Of a DNA stretch of 64,000 nt, positions 18,792 to 27,763 are shown piece after piece. This stretch comes from Variovorax sp. WS11 (GTDB lineage: Bacteria > Pseudomonadota > Gammaproteobacteria > Burkholderiales > Burkholderiaceae_C). Numbering within the stretch: the stretch's first letter is position 1; each line of letters begins with the position of its first letter. A program made the translations under genes and the position numbers. The notes beneath the pieces were generated by a model. That model was not told the DNA's origin. It saw only the letters and a list, made by a program, of their open reading frames with translations, and did no database searches. The DNA is taken from positions 1,612,001 to 1,676,000 of the forward strand of contig NZ_JAAGOW010000001.1 of assembly GCF_010499245.1 (NCBI RefSeq), read 5' to 3'.

Positions 18792-19850
18792 TCATGCCAA
18801 CGCGTCGGCCTGCTCGTCGCTGGGCGTTCGCGCGTTGCCGCCTTCGTCGGGCGGAATGCGGTCCATCCGTGCCGCCAGCACGTCGAAGAACTCCGCGACC
18901 GCGCGCCACTGCGCGTCGCAATCCTCGATGGCATTCATCTCGCTGCGGAACTGCTCGCCGCCCGGCAGGTCGCGCACGTACCAGCCGATGTGCTTGCGTG
19001 CGGTCCGCACGCCGCTGTAGTCGCCGTAGAGCGCGTAGTGCTGCTGCAGATGCTCGAGCAGCAAGCGACTCACCTCGGCCACCAGCGGCGGCGCGAGTTG
19101 CGTGCCGGTCGCGAGGAAGTGCGCGATCTCGCGAAAGATCCATGGCCGCCCCTGCGCGGCGCGGCCCACCATCAGCGCATCGGCGCCAGTGAGCGCCAGC
19201 ACCTGGCGCGCCTTTTCAGGCGAGTCGATGTCGCCGTTGGCGACCACCGGCACGCGCACTGCCGACTTGACCGCGGCGATGGTGTCGTACTCAGCCTCGC
19301 CCTTGTAGCCCTGTTCGCGCGTGCGGCCATGCACGGTGAGCATTCGCACGCCCGCGCTCTCGAAGCGCCGCGCCAGCGCGACCGCGTTGCGATGGTCCTC
19401 GCTCCAGCCGGTGCGCATCTTGAGCGTGACCGGCACGTCGCGCGGCGCCGCGGCACGCACCACCGCTTCGACGATCTCGAGGGCCAGCGGCTCGTCGCGC
19501 ATCAACGCGGAGCCGGCCCACTTGTTGCAGACCTTCTTGGCCGGGCAGCCCATGTTGATGTCGATGATCTGCGCGCCGCGCTCGATGTTGTATTGCGCGG
19601 CCTCGGCCATCATGGCCGCATCGGTGCCGGCGATCTGCACCGCAATGGGGCCCGGCTCGCCCTCGTGGTTGGCACGGCGCGAGGTCTTGAGCGAGTTCCA
19701 CAGCTCCTTGCGCGACGTGACCATCTCGCTCACCGCATAGCCGGCACCGAGCTCGCGGCACAGCATGCGGAAGGGCCGGTCGGTCACACCCGCCATGGGC
19801 GCGACGAACAGACGGTTCTCCAGCACGATGTTGCCGATCTGCAGGGTCAT
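18792..19850 (-). CDS. dusB: tRNA-dihydrouridine synthase B
   Basis: FMN/NADPH enzyme that reduces uridine in the D-loop of tRNAs. The TIM-barrel N-terminus MTLQIGNIVLENRLFVAPMAGVTDRPFR, the catalytic Cys in MGCPAKKVCNKWAGSAL, MRTGWSEDHRNA, VHGRTREQGYKG, VVANGDIDSPEKA and DALMVGRAAQGRPWIFREI are all present in order. The ATG at 19850 gives 352 aa and begins exactly at the family N-terminus; sequence upstream reads as non-coding. First gene of the dusB-fis-purH operon. Confidence 0.95.
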   Translation of the reverse strand: MTLQIGNIVLENRLFVAPMAGVTDRPFRMLCRELGAGYAVSEMVTSRKELWNSLKTSRRANHEGEPGPIAVQIAGTDAAMMAEAAQYNIERGAQIIDINMGCPAKKVCNKWAGSALMRDEPLALEIVEAVVRAAAPRDVPVTLKMRTGWSEDHRNAVALARRFESAGVRMLTVHGRTREQGYKGEAEYDTIAAVKSAVRVPVVANGDIDSPEKARQVLALTGADALMVGRAAQGRPWIFREIAHFLATGTQLAPPLVAEVSRLLLEHLQQHYALYGDYSGVRTARKHIGWYVRDLPGGEQFRSEMNAIEDCDAQWRAVAEFFDVLAARMDRIPPDEGGNARTPSDEQADALA

Positions 19851-19895
19851 GGAGGAAAGTGGCGAGCGCCGGGGGCTGCTGAAAAATGAGGCACG

Positions 19896-19901
19896 ATTGT
19901 A
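19896..19901 (-). promoter_or_regulatory. Possible -10 box for dusB-fis-purH
   Basis: On the minus strand the hexamer reads TACAAT, about 46 bases before the dusB ATG. No convincing -35 at 16-18 bases is visible (a TTGCAG stands 20 bases away). Confidence 0.35.
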
Positions 19902-20002
19902 GCGGTGCCGCGAAGCCGCCGCTGCAACGATTTGCACTTTTGTCGGCGGGTCGCCGCGCTTCGAAGACCTATACGACCTCGCCGCATATCGCCGCATGTT
20001 TC

Positions 20003-20008
20003 TATACT
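20003..20008 (+). promoter_or_regulatory. Possible -10 box just before the YqaA-type gene
   Basis: TATACT lies so close to the ATG at 20018 that a transcript started from it would have almost no leader. No good -35 is visible. Confidence 0.3.
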
Positions 20009-20017
20009 GCAGCGCAC

Positions 20018-20488
20018 ATGCAAGCTTGGCTCGACTCATTACTGGCGCTTCTGGCACTGCCGCAATTCGGGCTCAGCACCCTGTTTATCGCCGCTTTCGT
20101 GTCGGCCACCTTGGTGCCGGTCGGCTCCGAGCCGGCGCTCTTCGGCCTGCTGAAGCTCAATCCCGAACTGTTCTGGCCTGCGGTCGGTGTCGCTACCGCG
20201 GGCAACACGCTGGGCGGCATCGTCGACTGGTGGATGGGCTATGCCGCGCACCAGGTGGCAGACAAGTACTCGCACTCGAAGCATCACATGCGTGTGCTGA
20301 CCTGGCTCGAAAGACTGGGGCCCAAGGCCTGCCTGCTGGCCTGGCTCCCTCTGGTGGGCGATCCGCTTTGCGCCGTTGCGGGCTGGCTGAAGCTTTCCTT
20401 CTGGCCTTGCGTGCTCTACATGGCGATCGGCAAGTTCCTGCGCTACGTCACGATGACCGTGGCACTCCTCTACATCTGGCCGAACTGA
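20018..20488 (+). CDS. YqaA family (SNARE-associated/DedA-like) membrane protein
   Basis: 156-residue inner membrane protein resembling E. coli YqaA. Hydrophobic segments lie near residues 5-35 and 45-70 and two near the C-terminus. Family wording includes VSATLVPVGSEPALFG, VGVATAGNTLGGIVDWWMGY, and PLVGDPLCAVAGWLKLSFWPCVLYMAIGKFLRY. Related DedA-superfamily proteins act as lipid scramblases or flippases; the role of YqaA itself is unknown. The ATG at 20018 is chosen from family length and from the first hydrophobic helix; no Shine-Dalgarno is seen. Divergent from dusB and convergent with the GST gene. Confidence 0.85.
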   Translation: MQAWLDSLLALLALPQFGLSTLFIAAFVSATLVPVGSEPALFGLLKLNPELFWPAVGVATAGNTLGGIVDWWMGYAAHQVADKYSHSKHHMRVLTWLERLGPKACLLAWLPLVGDPLCAVAGWLKLSFWPCVLYMAIGKFLRYVTMTVALLYIWPN

Positions 20489-20510
20489 GTGCGCCGCCCG
20501 CGCACCCGGT

Positions 20511-21185
20511 TCAGCTCAGCAGGCCGTAAGGTCCACCGCGCTCCAGCGCGCGCTGGTACGCAGGCCGCGCGTGGATGCGCTCGAGGTAGGCCATCAGCTT
20601 CGGCCGCTTCGCATCGAGCCCGCCACGCGCCACCGCAGCCTCGACCGGAAAGCTCATCTGGATGTCGGCGCCGGAGAAGTCAGCGCCAGCAAACCATTCG
20701 CTCTTGCCGAGCTCGGCTTCCATGAAGTTCAGGTGGTTCGTGATGTTGGGCATGATGAAGGCCGCCTTCGCCTTGCTCGCGATGCCCTTCGCGATCGGCT
20801 TGGCGAAGAAGGGCATCTTCGCCTTCTCGATCCGGTCGAACATCAGCTTGAGCAGCAGCGGCGGCATCGCCGAGCCCTCGGCATAGTGCATCCAGTAGCG
20901 GTAGCGCAGCGCCTCGGACGTGCCTGCGGCGGGCGCCATGCGGCCGTTGCCATGGCGCTCGATCAGCGACTCCAGGATCGCGCCCGACTCCGCGAGCACC
21001 AGCCCGTCCGTCGTCGTCACCACGGGCGACTTGCCCAGCGGATGCACCGCGCGCAGGCTGGGCGGCGCGAGCATGGTCTTCGGGTCGCGCTGGTAGTGCA
21101 CGATCTCGTAGGGCAGCTCGAGCTCTTCGAGCAGCCACAGCACGCGCTGCGAGCGGGAGTTGTTGAGGTGGTGGACCGTGATCAT
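20511..21185 (-). CDS. Glutathione S-transferase family protein
   Basis: 224 aa. The thioredoxin-fold N-terminus reads MITVHHLNNSRSQRVLWLLEELELPYEIVHYQRD, with the Ser/Arg active-site region after the first strand and the glutathione-binding LAESGAILESLIERH near residue 65. The all-helical C-terminal half includes WFAGADFSGADIQMSFPVEAA. It belongs to a bacterial GST class close to eukaryotic GTT1-type proteins; the substrate is unknown. It starts two bases after the ychF stop, so it is co-transcribed with that gene. Confidence 0.88.
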   Translation of the reverse strand: MITVHHLNNSRSQRVLWLLEELELPYEIVHYQRDPKTMLAPPSLRAVHPLGKSPVVTTTDGLVLAESGAILESLIERHGNGRMAPAAGTSEALRYRYWMHYAEGSAMPPLLLKLMFDRIEKAKMPFFAKPIAKGIASKAKAAFIMPNITNHLNFMEAELGKSEWFAGADFSGADIQMSFPVEAAVARGGLDAKRPKLMAYLERIHARPAYQRALERGGPYGLLS

Positions 21186-21187
21186 GT

Positions 21188-22279
21188 TCAGGCGCTGAAC
21201 AGGAAGTTCATCACGTCCCCGTCCTTGACGACGTACTCCTTGCCCTCGGCCCGCATCTTCCCGGCATCCTTCGCACCCTGCTCGCCCTTGTAGGCGATGT
21301 AGTCGGCAAAGGAGATGGTCTGCGCGCGGATGTAGCCCTTCTCGAAATCGGTGTGGATCACGCCGGCCGCCTGCGGCCCGGTGTCGCCGATGTGAATGGT
21401 CCAGGCGCGCACTTCCTTCACGCCGGCGGTGAAGTAGGTCTGCAGGCCCAGCAGGCTGTAGGCCGCGCGGATCAGCCGGTTGAGGCCCGGCTCCTCCTGC
21501 CCGATTTCGGCGAGGAACATCTTCTTGTCCTCCTCGTCCATGTCGGCCAGCTCGGACTCGATCTTGGCGCTGATGGCCACGACCGGCGCGTTCTGCGCGG
21601 CCGCGTACTCGCGCAGGCGGTCGAGGAAGGGGTTGTTCTCGAAGCCATCCTCCGCCACGTTGCCGACGAACATCGCGGGCTTGGCGGTGATCAGCGAGAA
21701 CTGCTTGATCAGCGGCTTGTCTTCCTTGCTGAACTCGACCGTGCGCACCGGCTTGTTGTCGTTGAGCGCGGCCTGGCATTTCTCGAGCAGCGCGACCAGC
21801 TTGATCGCCTCCTTGTCGCCCGATCGCGCGGTCTTGTTGTGACGCTGCAGCGCCTTCTCGACGGTGGCCAGGTCGGCCAGGCACAGCTCGGTCTGGATCA
21901 CCTCGATGTCGGAGATCGGATCGACCTTGCCCGCCACGTGGATCACGTTGTCGTCCTCGAAGCAGCGCACCACATTGACGATGGCGTCGGTCTCGCGGAT
22001 GTGGGCCAGGAACTGGTTGCCCAGCCCTTCGCCCTTGCTGGCGCCGGCCACCAGGCCCGCGATGTCGACGAACTCGACGATGGCCGGCACGACGCGCTCC
22101 GGCTTCACGATCTCGGCCAGCTGACCCAGCCGGGTATCGGGTACCTCGACCACGCCGATGTTCGGCTCGATGGTGCAGAAGGGATAGTTCTCGGCCGCGA
22201 TGCCAGCCTTGGTCAAGGCGTTGAAGAGGGTGGACTTGCCGACGTTGGGCAGGCCGACGATGCCGCACTGGAGACTCAT
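21188..22279 (-). CDS. ychF: YchF/OLA1 redox-regulated ATPase
   Basis: Obg-family P-loop protein that prefers ATP to GTP and binds ribosomes. The G1 loop is [16 protein letters not shown] at residues 8-23; G3 is [21 protein letters not shown]; a TGS-like C-terminal region has [15 protein letters not shown] and a closing [13 protein letters not shown]. 363 aa, identical to the usual length. The stop is followed two bases later by the GST gene. Confidence 0.97.
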   Translation of the reverse strand: MSLQCGIVGLPNVGKSTLFNALTKAGIAAENYPFCTIEPNIGVVEVPDTRLGQLAEIVKPERVVPAIVEFVDIAGLVAGASKGEGLGNQFLAHIRETDAIVNVVRCFEDDNVIHVAGKVDPISDIEVIQTELCLADLATVEKALQRHNKTARSGDKEAIKLVALLEKCQAALNDNKPVRTVEFSKEDKPLIKQFSLITAKPAMFVGNVAEDGFENNPFLDRLREYAAAQNAPVVAISAKIESELADMDEEDKKMFLAEIGQEEPGLNRLIRAAYSLLGLQTYFTAGVKEVRAWTIHIGDTGPQAAGVIHTDFEKGYIRAQTISFADYIAYKGEQGAKDAGKMRAEGKEYVVKDGDVMNFLFSA

Positions 22280-22337
22280 GGCGGGACTTTCAGGATGCTT
22301 TGGGGGAAGCGGGGATTCTAGGCGCGCCGATTCGCCC

Positions 22338-23222
22338 TCACTCGAAGCGCAGGTTGGCGCCGACCGGCTGGCCGCGCCGGAGCATGTGCTCGATGCCCTG
22401 CAGCACGATCGCGTTCATTCCGAAGGTGATGGCGCCATCGACGCGCGGATCGGCACGGTAGGTGCGCAGCGTGTCGCCGACCTCGGGACCGGATTCGGCG
22501 GTCGCCGGGTCGATGTCGGGAATGGGGCAGCGCGTGCAGGGCTTCACCGGCTGCAGCTGCGCCTCGCCCTCGCCGGTGCCCACATACAGCATCTCCACGC
22601 GATCCTCGTCGTGCGCCTCGATGCCGGCCAGCACGATGTTGGGACGGAAGCGCTCGATGCCGACCGCCGCATGGCCCTGCGCGGCGAGCCGCGCATTGAG
22701 CTCGGCCAGCGAGCCCTCGCTCGCCACCAGCAGGGGATAGCCGTCCGAAAACTGGTTCTGCGCCGCGGCGCCGCCGGTCCACTTCATGTTCGACAGCCGC
22801 TTCTGCTCGGGATCGAAGCGCACCAGCCGCAGCTTCTGCGGGCGGCCGGGCTGCGACAGGAAGTCGCTGAACCACTGGGCCGCAATGTCGCCCATGTCGT
22901 AGGCGGCCACCTCGTCCTTCCAGACCCGCACACGCACCGGCTGCTCGACCCGGTCGAAGGCGATGTGCAGCGCCAGCATGCCGGGGGCGCGCAGCACCAT
23001 CTCCGAATGCTTCATCTGCGGACGGATCAGCGCCATGCGCGGCAACTCGCGCTGGGTGACGAACTCGCCCTCGGCGTCGACCACCATCCAGGCGCGGTCG
23101 AATTCCAGGCCGGTCTCGGTCAGCAGCGCCTCGGGCAGCTCGACGCCGGCGCAGGACTTGATGGGGTAGACGAAGAGGCGGGCGATGGTGGCCTGGAGGT
23201 CGAAGTCGGCGGGAACGGTCAC
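22338..23222 (-). CDS. MOSC domain protein (YcbX-like, no ferredoxin domain)
   Basis: Putative molybdenum-cofactor-sulfurase C-terminal (MOSC) protein. The N-terminal MOSC_N barrel starts at [16 protein letters not shown], and the MOSC domain carries the conserved Cys region [24 protein letters not shown] and ITFGMNAIV near the C-terminus. E. coli YcbX has an extra C-terminal 2Fe-2S domain that is missing here (294 aa). YcbX-type proteins take part in reducing N-hydroxylated bases; that role is a family inference. GTG at 23222 is chosen because AAGGA stands six bases upstream. Confidence 0.88.
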   Translation of the reverse strand: MTVPADFDLQATIARLFVYPIKSCAGVELPEALLTETGLEFDRAWMVVDAEGEFVTQRELPRMALIRPQMKHSEMVLRAPGMLALHIAFDRVEQPVRVRVWKDEVAAYDMGDIAAQWFSDFLSQPGRPQKLRLVRFDPEQKRLSNMKWTGGAAAQNQFSDGYPLLVASEGSLAELNARLAAQGHAAVGIERFRPNIVLAGIEAHDEDRVEMLYVGTGEGEAQLQPVKPCTRCPIPDIDPATAESGPEVGDTLRTYRADPRVDGAITFGMNAIVLQGIEHMLRRGQPVGANLRFE

Positions 23223-23279
23223 GGGGAGTCCTTGGCTGAAGGGGGCGATTGTCCCGCACCGGCGGGCACATCGGCCTCC

Positions 23280-23285
23280 TACAAT
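23280..23285 (+). promoter_or_regulatory. Possible -10 box overlapping the start of the UbiH-like gene
   Basis: TACAAT ends six bases before the ATG at 23292, so transcription from it would start at or beside the start codon. No clear -35 is visible. Confidence 0.35.
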
Positions 23286-23291
23286 GCCCCA

Positions 23292-24401
23292 ATGGCCCTT
23301 CCTCCCGAGGTTTGCATTCGCGGCGCCGGCATCGTCGGCCGGACGCTGGCGCTGCTGCTGGCGCGCGAACGCGTGCGCGTGGCGCTCGTGGCGCCCCCCG
23401 CTGCGACAGACAAGCAGGACGTCCGCGCCTACGCGCTCAACGCGGCCTCGAAGACGCTGCTCGAATCCCTGCGCGGCTGGCCCGACGCGCCGCATGCCAC
23501 ACCGGTGCGCGAGATGCTGGTGCATGGCGACGAAGGCGGGCGCGTGCAGTTCCACGCCGCGCGGCAGAAGGTGGAGGCGCTGGCCTGGATCGTCGACGTG
23601 CCGGCGCTGGAACAACAGCTTACCGACGCCGTGCGCTTCCAGTCCCGCATCGACATCGTGGCCGAGCCCGTGCAGGCGCCGCTCACGGTGGTCTGCGAAG
23701 GCCGCATCAGCGCCACCCGCGAGACGCTGGGCGTGCGCTACGAGGTCACGCGCTATCCGCAGCACGCGATCGCCGCCCGCCTGGTCGCCGACGAGCCGCA
23801 CGACGGCGCCGCGCGCCAGTGGTTCAACGACCGGGGCGAAGTCTTCGCGCTGCTGCCGATGCAAGACAAGCAGCTTGCGCTGGTGTGGTCGGTCGATCAG
23901 CTGCGTGCACCCGAACTGCTCGCGCTGACGGCCGACCAGTTCAACACTGCCTTGCACGAGGCCAGCCATGGCGCGCTGGGCGCGCTGCGCATGGTGAGCG
24001 ATCGCGCCTCATGGCCGCTGCAGCGCGCCATCGCCGACCGCTGGACCGGCCGGCTCGCCGACGGCAATGCCTGGGCGCTGGCCGGCGACGCGGCGCACAC
24101 GGTGCATCCGCTGGCGGGCCAGGGCCTCAACCTGGGCCTGGCCGATGCCGCTGCGCTGGCGAACGTGATCAAGGACCGCGACTACTGGCGCAGCGTGGGC
24201 GACGCCCGGTTGCTGCGCGCCTACGAACGCTCGCGTCGGGCCGAGGTGCTGGCCATGAGCCTCGCCACCGACGGCCTGCAGCAGCTCTTTGCGCACAGCG
24301 CCGACCCGCTGCCCGCCCTGCGCAACTGGGGCATGCGCGGCTTCGATCGCACGCGGCTCATCAAGAACTGGGTCGCGAAGCAGGCCATGGGCCTGGCATG
24401 A
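23292..24401 (+). CDS. UbiH/UbiF-family FAD-dependent monooxygenase
   Basis: 369-residue flavin hydroxylase of the ubiquinone-biosynthesis type. The N-terminal Rossmann motif is CIRGAGIVGRTLALLLARERV, a weakened GxGxxG. The FAD motif near residue 260 reads WALAGDAAHTVHPLAGQGLNLGLADAAALA, diagnostic of the family. The central substrate region is shorter and more divergent than in E. coli UbiH/UbiF. Family members hydroxylate the ubiquinone ring; which position this one handles cannot be told. Followed by dsbC after 28 bases. Confidence 0.85.
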   Translation: MALPPEVCIRGAGIVGRTLALLLARERVRVALVAPPAATDKQDVRAYALNAASKTLLESLRGWPDAPHATPVREMLVHGDEGGRVQFHAARQKVEALAWIVDVPALEQQLTDAVRFQSRIDIVAEPVQAPLTVVCEGRISATRETLGVRYEVTRYPQHAIAARLVADEPHDGAARQWFNDRGEVFALLPMQDKQLALVWSVDQLRAPELLALTADQFNTALHEASHGALGALRMVSDRASWPLQRAIADRWTGRLADGNAWALAGDAAHTVHPLAGQGLNLGLADAAALANVIKDRDYWRSVGDARLLRAYERSRRAEVLAMSLATDGLQQLFAHSADPLPALRNWGMRGFDRTRLIKNWVAKQAMGLA

Positions 24402-24429
24402 ACTGAATTCCGCAAGCAAGACCACCATC

Positions 24430-25140
24430 ATGAAACCCGCATCCGCACTTCTTGCCGCGCTCGCACTCGGCTCCAGCCTGGGCGCCATGGCCGGCGAAGC
24501 CGAGATCCGCCAGAACCTGGCCGCGCGCATCCCGCAGTTCGCCAAGATCGACGAGATCCGCAAGGCACCGATGCCGGGGCTCTACGAAGTGCGCATCAAC
24601 GGCTTCGAGATCTTCTACACCGACGAGCAGGGCAACTACCTGCTGCAGGGCAATCTGATCGATGTCAAGGCGCGCCGCAACCTCACCGAGGAGCGCGTCG
24701 AGAAGCTCAGCGAGGTGGCCTTCGACAAGCTGCCGGTGAAAGACGCCTTCAAGATCGTGCGCGGCAACGGCAAGCGCAAGCTCGCGGTCTTCGAGGACCC
24801 GAACTGCGGCTACTGCAAGCAGTTCGAGCGCGACCTGGCCAAGGTCGACAACGTGACCATCCATCTCTTCCTCTACCCGGTGCTGGGGCCGGACTCGGTG
24901 ACCAAGTCGCGCAACATCTGGTGCGCCAAGGACAAGGCCAAGGCCTGGGCCGACTGGATGCAGCGCGGCGTCGCCCCCGAGGCGGCCGAATGCGACACCG
25001 CCGCGCTCACCCGCAACCGCGAGTTCGGCCAGAAGTACAACATCACCGGCACGCCCACGCTGATCTTCAGCGACGGCACGCGCGCTCCGGGAGCGATCCC
25101 CGCAGCGCAGGTCGAGAAGCAACTCGCCGCGATCAACTGA
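24430..25140 (+). CDS. dsbC: DsbC-type periplasmic thiol:disulfide interchange protein
   Basis: Disulfide isomerase that reshuffles wrong disulfides in the periplasm. There is a signal peptide (about residues 1-20, LALGSSLGAMA), an N-terminal dimerisation domain (GLYEVRINGFEIFYTDEQGNYLLQG), and a thioredoxin domain with the CGYC active site at Cys126-Cys129 (FEDPNCGYCKQFE). The cis-Pro loop is ITGTPTLIFSDGTRAPG. 236 aa, as in E. coli. The TGA shares its A with the next gene's ATG. Confidence 0.95.
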   Translation: MKPASALLAALALGSSLGAMAGEAEIRQNLAARIPQFAKIDEIRKAPMPGLYEVRINGFEIFYTDEQGNYLLQGNLIDVKARRNLTEERVEKLSEVAFDKLPVKDAFKIVRGNGKRKLAVFEDPNCGYCKQFERDLAKVDNVTIHLFLYPVLGPDSVTKSRNIWCAKDKAKAWADWMQRGVAPEAAECDTAALTRNREFGQKYNITGTPTLIFSDGTRAPGAIPAAQVEKQLAAIN

Positions 25141-26933
25141 TGGCGGGGCCGGCCATTCACTACCGCGTGGAATGCGCGGATCGCAACGCGCATCTGTTCG
25201 CCATCACGCTACGCATCGAGGGGCCTGCCGCACGTCAGCGCGTCTCGCTGCCGGTCTGGATTCCAGGCAGTTACCTGGTGCGCGAGTTCTCGAAGAACCT
25301 GCAGCAGCTGCAGGCGAGCCAGGGCCGGCGCAAGCTCGCCGTGCAGCAGCTCGACAAGCACAGCTGGCAGATCGATTGCGTTCCGGGCAAGCCGCTGGAG
25401 CTGCGCTACCAGGTCTGCGCCTTCGACAACTCGGTGCGCACCGCCTGGCTGGACGGCGCCCGCGGCTTCTTCAACGGCACCAGCCTGTGCCTGCGCGTCG
25501 AGGGCCAGGCCGATGAGCCGCACGGCATCGAGATCGTCGCGCCCGCGCGCTCGCCGAATGAAGAGCGCTGGTCCTGCGCCACCGCGCTGAAGCCCGCCAA
25601 GGCCGACCGCCAGGGCTTCGGCAGCTACCTCGCCGCCAACTACGACGAGCTGGCCGACAGCCCGGTCGAGATGGGCGCCTTCTGGAGTGCCGAGTTCGAG
25701 GCCTGCGGCGTGCCGCATCGCTTCGTGATCGCGGGCGCGCCGCCCTCCTTCGACGGCGAGCGGCTGATCGCCGACACCCGCGCCATCTGCGAGACGCAGA
25801 TGCGCTTCTGGCACGGCGCCAAGATCGGCAAGCGCGGCGGGCCCAAGCCCCCGCACGACCGCTACGTCTTCATGCTCAACGCCGTGGACGACGGCTACGG
25901 CGGACTCGAGCACCGCCATTCGACCGCGCTGATCTGCACGCGGCGCGACCTGCCGCAGCTCGGCCTCAAGAAGCAGGCCGAGGGCTACACGACGCTGCTG
26001 GGCCTGGTCAGCCACGAGTATTTCCATACCTGGAACGTGAAGCGGCTGCGCCCAGCCGAGTTCGAACGCTACGACTATGGCCAGGAGAACTACACGCAGC
26101 TCCTGTGGCTGTTCGAAGGCTTCACCAGCTACTACGACGACTTGCTGCTGCGCCGCGCGGGCCGCCTGGATGACGCGGGCTACCTGCGCCTCGTCAACAA
26201 GACCGTCAACCAGGTGCTGCAGGCGCCGGGCCGCCATGTGCAGTCGGTGGCGCAGGCCAGCTTCGACGCCTGGGTCAAGTACTACCGGCAGGACGAGCAG
26301 ACGGCCAACACCACCATCAGCTACTACACCAAGGGCGCGCTGGTCGCGCTGTGCTTCGACCTGACGCTGCGCGCCGAAGGCCAGGTCTCGCTCGACGACG
26401 TGATGCGGCTCCTGTGGAAGCGCAGCGGCGGCGGGCCGGTGGGCGAGGCCGACTTCGCCGCGGCGCTCGAAGCCGTCGGCGGCCGCTCGTACTCCGACGA
26501 GATCGCCCGCTGGGTCCATTCGACCGAGGAGTTGCCGCTGGCCGAGCTGCTGGGCCGGCACGGCGTCGCCGCGAACGAGGATCCGGCGCAGCGCGCCCAG
26601 GAACTGGGCCTGCGCGTGGCGGAGGCCGGCGGCAGCGTGCAGGTCAAGATGGTGCTGCGCGGCAGTGCGGCCGAGCAGGCCGGCTTCTCGGCGAACGACG
26701 AATGGATCGGCATCGAGCTGGCCGCCGCCAAGGGCCGTCCGGCACAGGGCTGGCGCATCGCCCGGCTCGACGACCTGGGGCTCTACCTCGGGCCGCTCAA
26801 GAAGATCACCGCGCTGGTGGCGCGCGACCGGCGGCTGCTTCGGTTGCCGCTCACGCTGCCGACCGGCGTCACCACATGGCGGCTGGCCGCGCAGGATCCC
26901 GCGAAGATCGCGCGCTGGCTGGCACCGCAGTAA
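25140..26933 (+). CDS. M61 family metallopeptidase with PDZ domain
   Basis: 597-residue glycyl-aminopeptidase-like protein. The zinc motif [14 protein letters not shown] begins at His292, with the third ligand expected in the [17 protein letters not shown] segment. The N-terminal beta domain contains [17 protein letters not shown], a family hallmark. The C-terminal region (about 500-597) is a PDZ-like domain ([26 protein letters not shown]). No obvious signal peptide is seen, so it may be cytosolic. TGATG overlap with dsbC suggests coupled translation. Confidence 0.92.
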   Translation: MAGPAIHYRVECADRNAHLFAITLRIEGPAARQRVSLPVWIPGSYLVREFSKNLQQLQASQGRRKLAVQQLDKHSWQIDCVPGKPLELRYQVCAFDNSVRTAWLDGARGFFNGTSLCLRVEGQADEPHGIEIVAPARSPNEERWSCATALKPAKADRQGFGSYLAANYDELADSPVEMGAFWSAEFEACGVPHRFVIAGAPPSFDGERLIADTRAICETQMRFWHGAKIGKRGGPKPPHDRYVFMLNAVDDGYGGLEHRHSTALICTRRDLPQLGLKKQAEGYTTLLGLVSHEYFHTWNVKRLRPAEFERYDYGQENYTQLLWLFEGFTSYYDDLLLRRAGRLDDAGYLRLVNKTVNQVLQAPGRHVQSVAQASFDAWVKYYRQDEQTANTTISYYTKGALVALCFDLTLRAEGQVSLDDVMRLLWKRSGGGPVGEADFAAALEAVGGRSYSDEIARWVHSTEELPLAELLGRHGVAANEDPAQRAQELGLRVAEAGGSVQVKMVLRGSAAEQAGFSANDEWIGIELAAAKGRPAQGWRIARLDDLGLYLGPLKKITALVARDRRLLRLPLTLPTGVTTWRLAAQDPAKIARWLAPQ

Positions 26934-26982
26934 AACAGCGTCGACGCGCTGTTCCCGATTTGTTCCCTTCAAGGAGACCCCC

Positions 26983-27762
26983 ATGAGCTACGAGAACATC
27001 GAAGTCCGCACCGAAGCCGGCAAGGTCGGCATCGTGACGCTGAACCGGCCGAAGGCCTTGAACGCGCTCAACGATGCGCTGATGACCGAGCTCGGCGATG
27101 CGCTCAAGGCCTTCGACGCCGACCCGGCCATCGGCTGCATCGTCGTCACCGGCAGCGAGCGCGCCTTCGCCGCGGGCGCGGACATCGGCGCCATGGCCAG
27201 CTACAGCTTCACCGACGTCTACAAAGGCGACTACATCACGCGCAACTGGGAGACCATCCGCAGCGTGCGCAAGCCGGTGATCGCAGCGGTGAGCGGCTTC
27301 GCGCTGGGCGGCGGCTGCGAGCTGGCGATGATGTGCGACTTCATCATCGCGGCCGACAACGCGCGCTTCGGCCAGCCCGAGATCAAGCTGGGCGTGATTC
27401 CCGGCGCCGGCGGCACGCAGCGCCTGCCGCGCGCGGTGGGCAAGTCCAAGGCCATGGACATGGCATTGACCGGCCGCATGATGGACGCGGCGGAGGCCGA
27501 GCGCTCGGGCCTGGTGAGCCGCGTCGTGCCCTACGACAAGCTGATGGACGAGGCGCTGGGCGCCGCGCTCGTCATTGCCGACTTCTCGCAGGTGGCGGTG
27601 ATGGCGGCCAAAGAGTCGGTCAACCGCGCCTTCGAGAGCGGGCTTTCCGATGGCGTGATGTTCGAGCGCCGGCTGTTCCACGCGCTCTTCGCCACCGCCG
27701 ACCAGAAGGAAGGCATGGACGCCTTCGTCAACAAGCGCAAGGCGGCCTTCAAGCACGAATGA
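26983..27762 (+). CDS. Enoyl-CoA hydratase (crotonase family)
   Basis: Hydrates trans-2-enoyl-CoA in beta-oxidation. 259 aa. It has the oxyanion-hole motif [14 protein letters not shown] near residue 65, [19 protein letters not shown] near 105, and both catalytic glutamates in the expected places (GGGCELAM and [20 protein letters not shown]). The ATG has AAGGAG seven bases upstream. Most similar in wording to PaaF/FadB1-like short-chain hydratases, so a general fatty-acid or phenylacetate role is possible. It ends one base before the convergent anti-sigma gene. Confidence 0.93.
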   Translation: MSYENIEVRTEAGKVGIVTLNRPKALNALNDALMTELGDALKAFDADPAIGCIVVTGSERAFAAGADIGAMASYSFTDVYKGDYITRNWETIRSVRKPVIAAVSGFALGGGCELAMMCDFIIAADNARFGQPEIKLGVIPGAGGTQRLPRAVGKSKAMDMALTGRMMDAAEAERSGLVSRVVPYDKLMDEALGAALVIADFSQVAVMAAKESVNRAFESGLSDGVMFERRLFHALFATADQKEGMDAFVNKRKAAFKHE

Positions 27763-27763
27763 G

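Noticed and set aside
17037..19889. A 950-codon plus-strand frame opposite purH, fis and dusB
   Set aside because: Crosses three conserved minus-strand genes; no recognisable domain.
20511..22268. A 585-codon frame that seems to fuse GST to an upstream domain
   Set aside because: The upstream part is the wrong frame of ychF; the true GST start is the ATG at 21185.
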